DNA from: Pseudobdellovibrio sp.
GTDB taxonomy: Bacteria > Bdellovibrionota > Bdellovibrionia > Bdellovibrionales > Bdellovibrionaceae
Reading direction: 5' to 3'
DNA: 9,182 nt
Assembly: GCA_025449725.1 (NCBI GenBank)
Contig: JANWIU010000071.1
Location: 1-9,182, forward strand
The position numbers and the translations under genes were made by a program. Below are positions 5,507-9,182 of this stretch, piece after piece. Position 1 is the first letter of the stretch, and each line of letters opens with the position of its first letter. The notes under the pieces were generated by a model. That model was not told where the DNA came from, did no database searches, and saw nothing but the letters and a program-made list of their open reading frames with translations.

Positions 5507-5907
5507 TTCGCTTAATACAATTACTAAATGAGAAAAATCATTTCCTTGAGAAATTTTACTCTGTAAATGAGTCTCAGATAACTCGGCTGGAAGCGGGTTT
5601 GTTTGATGACATTGAAAAGTTTTACAACAAACGTGAAGATTTGCTTAAAATTATTAAGTATATCGATTCTGAAGTTCAAAAAGCTCACGGTTTGCACAAA
5701 GACATGTCGGGAGTTTTCTCTGAAGAACAAAAAGGGGAAATCCGGCTGGCACTGCGAACTAAAGAAGCTTATGTTCAGCGCATTTTGGAGCAGGATTTAG
5801 TTGTACTCGGCATGATTGACGATGCTAAATCAAAAATCATTCGCGAATTGAAAGATGTTTCAAAGGCGCGAAAAGCTCTTCACGGCTACAAAGCTAACGT
5901 TGCTTAA
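5503..5907 (+). CDS. FliT/FlgN-like flagellar export chaperone
   Basis: A 134-residue, wholly helical cytoplasmic protein overlapping fliS by four bases. The sequence reads as long amphipathic helices: IQLLNEKNHFLEKFYSVNES, then a segment with LFDDIEKFYNKREDLLKII, and a C-terminal helix ending in ELKDVSKARKALHGYK. Length, helical layout, an 'inner' repeat of NEK/NKRE type and the final K-A-x-x-x-Y pattern fit the FliT/FlgN class, which chaperones FliD (FliT) or hook-associated proteins FlgK/FlgL (FlgN). FliT is commonly encoded right after fliS, so FliD is the likeliest client. This is inferred from context and general pattern, because the family is too divergent for motif proof. The ribosome-binding site is the G7 tract within the fliS end. 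No terminator follows directly. Confidence 0.75.
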   Translation: MIRLIQLLNEKNHFLEKFYSVNESQITRLEAGLFDDIEKFYNKREDLLKIIKYIDSEVQKAHGLHKDMSGVFSEEQKGEIRLALRTKEAYVQRILEQDLVVLGMIDDAKSKIIRELKDVSKARKALHGYKANVA

Positions 5908-5923
5908 TTAATTTTTGGCTAAA

Positions 5924-5947
5924 AGCCAGTCATGAATTTGACTGGCT
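5924..5947 (+). terminator. Inverted repeat after the fliD-fliS operon
   Basis: AGCCAGTC (5924-5931) pairs perfectly with GACTGGCT (5940-5947) around an 8-nt loop. The following bases (GTCAGATTTT) are only weakly T-rich, so termination is uncertain. GGCT at 5917-5920 could pair with AGCC at 5924-5927 instead, giving two mutually exclusive folds. It probably marks the end of the fliD-fliS-chaperone transcript. Confidence 0.45.
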
Positions 5948-6012
5948 GTCAGATTTTCAAGCGCGCAATCGACGCCAGAACAAAATAAATTCAAAATAGC
6001 TGTGAAATTTTT

Positions 6013-6029
6013 TTGGCACTGTGATTGCT
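6013..6029 (+). promoter_or_regulatory. Sigma-54 (RpoN) promoter
   Basis: TTGGCACTGTGATTGCT matches the RpoN consensus TTGGCACG-N4-TTGCW except for one base. The -24 GG (6015-6016) and -12 GC (6027-6028) are exactly 10 bases apart. Transcription should start near 6040. It faces the TPR gene and the histidine kinase/response regulator behind it. RpoN promoters need an AAA+ activator bound upstream; no activator site could be identified. Confidence 0.8.
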
Positions 6030-6041
6030 CTTAAAGAAAAT

Positions 6042-6067
6042 GCGACTTAAGATGAGTCGCTTTTTTT
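6042..6067 (+). terminator. Hairpin with T7, terminator or attenuator
   Basis: GCGACT (6042-6047) pairs with AGTCGC (6055-6060), with a 7-nt loop and seven T (6061-6067). It is a classical Rho-independent terminator. It lies between the predicted sigma-54 start (about 6040) and the first possible codons of the TPR gene, so it must be passed by any transcript from that promoter. It may chiefly stop read-through from the fliD operon, or act as an attenuator. Confidence 0.8.
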
Positions 6068-6074
6068 GGTGGGC

Positions 6075-6959
6075 ATGATTCCACAAAAGACGATGGTCTT
6101 AGGTCTGGTTGAACAGGATATTAATTCAGGCCGTTACTCTCAAGCAATGAAACGACTGGTTTCCGTATCAGTTACCATGAGCAAAGATTTGAAATTTCTT
6201 TCTCTATTGTGCTTAGTTCAAAAAGGCTTGGGCGATAATGCCGGCCAAATTAAAACTCTGGAAGCTATTGCAGACATTACTAAAACACATGTGGCGTACC
6301 TTGATTTCATGTCCGCCCTGTATGCGGAAGGTCGCCTGAATGAAGCCTTAGACGTGGGCTTGTACCTTCAGGAAGAGGCTCTCAGTGACGTCAATGCCCG
6401 TTACCACACTCGTATGATGGTTCGTATTTACTTAGAATTCTGTGACTACGAAGGTGTTAATGAGATCATTGGCCTCTATTGCCAGGATCACGAAATGGAT
6501 GACTTGATGAACTGGGCGCGAGGATTTGTAAAATTAGCCGAGGGCGACCAAAATCAGGCCGTAGATTACTTCCGCCGGGCTGTAGAAATTAATCCTTCAA
6601 ACGATCAAGCTTGGGTCAGTTTAGCGATGATCCATGACGAAATGGGTGACCGTGAGCTGGCTACCGCTAACCTTGAAAGAGGTTTAGATGTAAATCCGAA
6701 CAATGCTACTGGTTTAAAAATGATGGCCAAGTGGCAGCGCCAGGGCGCAAATACAGAAAACGTTTTAAACCGTCTAAATTACTATATGAAGACGCATTCA
6801 TTCGACGAAGAAATGAGCATTTGTTACATTCAGCTTTTGAAAGAGTCTAACGCGATCGATGAAGCCCGTTTTGAAGTTGAAAAACAGATTTTAAATGACC
6901 CAACGAATACTGTTTTTGCCAGAGTGAAAAATGATTTACTTGAAGGCACAGGTTTGTGA
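6075..6959 (+). CDS. TPR-repeat protein
   Basis: A cytoplasmic helical-repeat protein of 294 residues (from ATG 6075), probably a protein-protein interaction scaffold. Clear tetratricopeptide units sit in the middle: one from MNWARGFVKLAEGDQNQAVD to RAVEINPSN, the next from AWVSLAMIHDEMGDRELATA to GLDVNPNN. Less regular TPR-like helices extend to both sides. There is no signal peptide, membrane segment or enzymatic motif. The frame is open from a TTG at 6066, but that lies in the terminator T-run. ATG 6075 (preceded closely by GGTGGG) and ATG 6093 are more plausible, and none has a well-spaced ribosome site. Only 12 bases separate its stop from the histidine kinase start, so the two are likely co-transcribed from the sigma-54 promoter upstream. 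Its partner is unknown; the adjacent kinase or flagellar proteins are candidates. Confidence 0.88.
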   Translation: MIPQKTMVLGLVEQDINSGRYSQAMKRLVSVSVTMSKDLKFLSLLCLVQKGLGDNAGQIKTLEAIADITKTHVAYLDFMSALYAEGRLNEALDVGLYLQEEALSDVNARYHTRMMVRIYLEFCDYEGVNEIIGLYCQDHEMDDLMNWARGFVKLAEGDQNQAVDYFRRAVEINPSNDQAWVSLAMIHDEMGDRELATANLERGLDVNPNNATGLKMMAKWQRQGANTENVLNRLNYYMKTHSFDEEMSICYIQLLKESNAIDEARFEVEKQILNDPTNTVFARVKNDLLEGTGL

Positions 6960-6971
6960 TAGCCTTAATGG

Positions 6972-8852
6972 GTGTTTTTAAAGGTACAAGATAAGTTTAA
7001 AACTAAGATTAACCCGTTACTTGAAAAATTTCAGGAAGACGGGTTTTCTTTTGAATACAGTACAAAAAAAACTCAGGATCTGTCTGTTCTCATTGGTGAG
7101 CTGGACTACCTGGATTCCGAATCCGCTTACCAACAGCCTTCGCACCAGGTGATTTTGTTTAACGGTGCGTCCCTACCCTCAGAACAGGTTCATAAAATTG
7201 CCCAGCGCTCTAAGTTGCATTTTGTTGATGTTAACAGCGAAGCAGAACTGGAATCTGCGCTTTCAAAAATTAAGTCAGAGACTCAAAAGCAGTCCCAGGT
7301 TTTACAGGTAAAAAACGAAATTCAAAGAAAGCGAAAAGAGCTGGAGCACTTAAATAACCAGCTTATTTCGGAAAGTGAAAAAAAGATTCAGTTTCTTGAG
7401 ATTTCTCATATCGAAGAAACCGAAAAAAATCAGAATGAAAAAAGCCTTTTGCACTTTTTAGATTTTATTCAGTCTGAATCAGTCAGTGATGATTTTCCTG
7501 AAAAATTATTTAGATTCATTTGGAAGGATTTAAAAAAATTCGGGCGGGTTTACACTTTGGGTATCAGTCATTTTGCCTATTCCGGGAAAGCAAAAATTTC
7601 TTTCTTCGACGGAGTTGCGGAATCTACCTCTGTTGCGCAGTTGGATTTCACTGCCGGCGGGTTGTCTAATCAGTTGGCCGCCATTTGGGGGCGCCCGGTA
7701 GGGAAGATTCTATTTTGGGCATTGCCGAAGAATTCGCAGGCTTCTCATTTATTTTTAGAAGTTGTTGATCAACAGATGGATGTAACCAAAACCAATTCTT
7801 ACATTGCGGAACGCATTGCCATTGTCAGCATGTATTTAGACCGCTGGATGATCGAAAAAGAAATCGAACTGGTTGTGGCCCGCTGGAAGAATACCTTCAA
7901 ATCGTTTTCCGGCTATACACATGTGGTGGATCAGAATTTTAAGATCTATCATGCGAATTACGTTTCCGGAAAGGCAACAGACAAGCATTGCTATGAATTA
8001 CTGGCAGGGCGTGACAGCCCATGTGAAAATTGCCCTATAATTAAAAATAAAAATACGTCTTTCCTGCTGAAGAAAGACCAATTTGTAAAAACTTATTTTT
8101 CGCAGTTTAAATTTCAAGACAATAAGTACTATTTTGTAATTTACGAAGACGTTACAAAAATCAATCAATTGCATTCCCAAATTATCCAGACAGAAAAGAT
8201 GTCGACGCTGGGCCGTTTAGGAAATCACTTGGCGCATGAGCTGAATAATCCGCTGACCGGTATGAAATCCTATGTACAGACGCTGATGCAGGATGAGTCG
8301 GTTCTTAAAGCTTTGCCTGCCACTGCGGCAACGGATTTAAATGAAATTTTAAAAGCAGCGATACGCTGCCAAAAGATTATTAAAAACTTCATTGAATTCA
8401 GTCAAAAGAAGGAACCGGTACTGGAAGTCGTCAGTTTCAATGAGGTTTTACAAAATACCGTAGTGCTTTTAAAAACCGCGCTTCGTAATCACCGTTTATT
8501 CATTGATCTGAAAGATGAAAAAATCAAAGCTAACGCTCATGATTTGCAACAAGTGCTTTTTAATTTGATTAAAAACTCCTGCCAGGCGATGAAAACTCCC
8601 GGAAGTATTAAAATCTATCCTGAACGGAAGAATAAAAAAATTATTTTCCATGTGGAAGACAGCGGCCCGGGCTTCGACTCCTCCGTCATGGAAAACATTT
8701 TTCAGCCATTTATGACGACCAAAGCACAAGGAGAAGGAACCGGCCTTGGCTTATATTTGTCTAAAAAGCTGATTAACAACATGCAGGCCGATATGCAGGT
8801 ATCGTCCGCCTCTAAAGGAGCGAAAATTTCTTTAATTTTCGATGAGCTATGA
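6972..8852 (+). CDS. Multidomain sensor histidine kinase (NtrB-like core)
   Basis: A 626-residue soluble kinase that should autophosphorylate on His and pass phosphate to a response regulator. Residues about 58-100 (HQVILFNGASLPSEQVHKIA, then KLHFVDVNSEAELESALSKI) resemble the second half of a receiver domain without its aspartate. Residues 101-145 form a coiled coil. About 150-300 is an unassigned, possibly GAF-like sensory region. About 303-400 looks like a PAS domain with C340-x10-C351-x2-C354 (CYELLAGRDSPCENC). The HisKA domain (about 408-475) has STLGRLGNHLAHELNNPLTG with H422 as phosphoacceptor. The ATPase domain (about 517-623) has its N box with N531/N535, G1 DSGPGF (D563) and G2 GTGLGL (589-594), so it looks active. 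There are no membrane segments. The start is GTG 6972, because an in-frame TAA lies six bases upstream; the ATG at 6968 is out of frame. Its TGA overlaps the regulator's ATG. The signal sensed is unknown. Confidence 0.93.
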   Translation: MFLKVQDKFKTKINPLLEKFQEDGFSFEYSTKKTQDLSVLIGELDYLDSESAYQQPSHQVILFNGASLPSEQVHKIAQRSKLHFVDVNSEAELESALSKIKSETQKQSQVLQVKNEIQRKRKELEHLNNQLISESEKKIQFLEISHIEETEKNQNEKSLLHFLDFIQSESVSDDFPEKLFRFIWKDLKKFGRVYTLGISHFAYSGKAKISFFDGVAESTSVAQLDFTAGGLSNQLAAIWGRPVGKILFWALPKNSQASHLFLEVVDQQMDVTKTNSYIAERIAIVSMYLDRWMIEKEIELVVARWKNTFKSFSGYTHVVDQNFKIYHANYVSGKATDKHCYELLAGRDSPCENCPIIKNKNTSFLLKKDQFVKTYFSQFKFQDNKYYFVIYEDVTKINQLHSQIIQTEKMSTLGRLGNHLAHELNNPLTGMKSYVQTLMQDESVLKALPATAATDLNEILKAAIRCQKIIKNFIEFSQKKEPVLEVVSFNEVLQNTVVLLKTALRNHRLFIDLKDEKIKANAHDLQQVLFNLIKNSCQAMKTPGSIKIYPERKNKKIIFHVEDSGPGFDSSVMENIFQPFMTTKAQGEGTGLGLYLSKKLINNMQADMQVSSASKGAKISLIFDEL

Positions 8853-9182
8853 AATTTTTGATTGTTGATGATGAAGCTCTAATTAGAAAGTCTTTGGTTC
8901 GTGCGTTTAAGGCGCAAGGATTCGATTGCGACGAGGCCGAAAACGGCATTCAGGCTCTTGAAAAAATAAAAGAAAATAATTATCGTGCGATTCTGTTAGA
9001 CGTCATAATGCCCGACAAAAACGGTTACGAAGTTCTTTTAGAGATGAAAAAGAAAACTCCCGTTTTTGTGATTTCGGCTTTTACCGGAGATGACACCAAT
9101 ATCGGTTATATTCAAAACGACGCCAGGGTTATTGAATACATCAGTAAGCCGTTCGAAGATATCTTTGGAATCGTCAAAACCG
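8849..9182 (+). CDS. Response regulator, N-terminal receiver domain (3' end outside window)
   Basis: It receives phosphate, most likely from the histidine kinase just upstream, whose stop codon it overlaps as ATGA (8849-8852), indicating translational coupling. The 111 visible residues form an almost complete CheY-like receiver. The acidic pocket is at D7/D8 in MKFLIVDDEA, the phosphoacceptor is D51 in AILLDVIMPDKNG, the switch residue is S76 in VFVISAFTG, Y97 is the aromatic switch position and K100 the conserved lysine in YISKP. All catalytic residues are present. Whether an output domain follows (for example an AAA+ sigma-54 activator, as in NtrC) or the protein is a stand-alone receiver cannot be told, as the window ends in the last helix. 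The NtrB-like kinase and the nearby sigma-54 promoter make an NtrC-type regulator conceivable. Confidence 0.95.
   Translation, partial: MKFLIVDDEALIRKSLVRAFKAQGFDCDEAENGIQALEKIKENNYRAILLDVIMPDKNGYEVLLEMKKKTPVFVISAFTGDDTNIGYIQNDARVIEYISKPFEDIFGIVKT

Noticed and set aside
5524..5800. Open frames on both strands inside the FliT/FlgN-like gene
   Set aside because: They are overlapped by the coupled gene downstream of fliS, which has operon spacing and helical family features; the alternatives have neither.
6968..6994. ATG at 6968 as the start of the histidine kinase
   Set aside because: It is out of frame with the kinase and meets a stop after eight codons; GTG 6972 is the first possible in-frame start after the TAA.
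1..9182. CRISPR array, insertion sequence, tRNA or prophage elements
   Set aside because: No regularly spaced repeats, transposase or integrase reading frame, or tRNA cloverleaf was seen.

Overview
The window looks like part of a flagellar filament locus from a predatory, Bdellovibrio-like bacterium (Bdellovibrionota). The basis is the combination of tandem short flagellins of about 277 aa without a large variable domain, the order fliC-fliC-(porin)-small gene-fliD-fliS-export chaperone, and an AT-leaning, lysine-rich coding style. The assignment is by gene content and resemblance only; species cannot be fixed from the sequence alone.

Layout. 1-298 is the 3' end of one flagellin. It is followed by a conserved 3'UTR hairpin, an intrinsic terminator and a long non-coding stretch (405-833) rich in hairpins and repeats of GACCTTC. 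834-1667 is a second, complete flagellin. Its 3'UTR repeats the same conserved hairpin, then a perfect 11-bp intrinsic terminator. 1861-2964 on the minus strand is an outer-membrane porin. A divergent promoter region (2965-3132) holds three TAACGAA heptamers. On the plus strand follow a small FlaG-like protein (3133-3537), then fliD (3741-5105), fliS (5105-5506) and a FliT/FlgN-like chaperone (5503-5907), the last three overlapping as a translationally coupled operon. A 167-nt gap holds an inverted repeat, a near-consensus sigma-54 promoter (6013-6029) and a classical hairpin-T7 terminator (6042-6067). Then come a TPR protein (6075-6959), a multidomain sensor histidine kinase (6972-8852) and a response regulator cut off by the window end (8849 onward).

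How the genes work together. The flagellins form the filament and FliD caps it. FliS is the flagellin export chaperone, and the FliT/FlgN-like protein probably chaperones FliD or hook-associated proteins. The TPR-kinase-regulator cluster is likely one operon started from the sigma-54 promoter. Its place behind the cap operon suggests, but does not prove, a role in flagellar or life-cycle signalling.

Most interesting points: (1) a structured 3'UTR element kept between the two flagellin genes while synonymous sites have diverged; (2) the loop of that element, AAGACCTC, is an exact complement of the fliC2 ribosome-binding region GAGGTCTT; (3) the predicted sigma-54 start point lies about two bases before a terminator hairpin; (4) a G7 tract at the end of fliS where a +1 insertion or -1 slip would fuse FliS in frame to the next chaperone.
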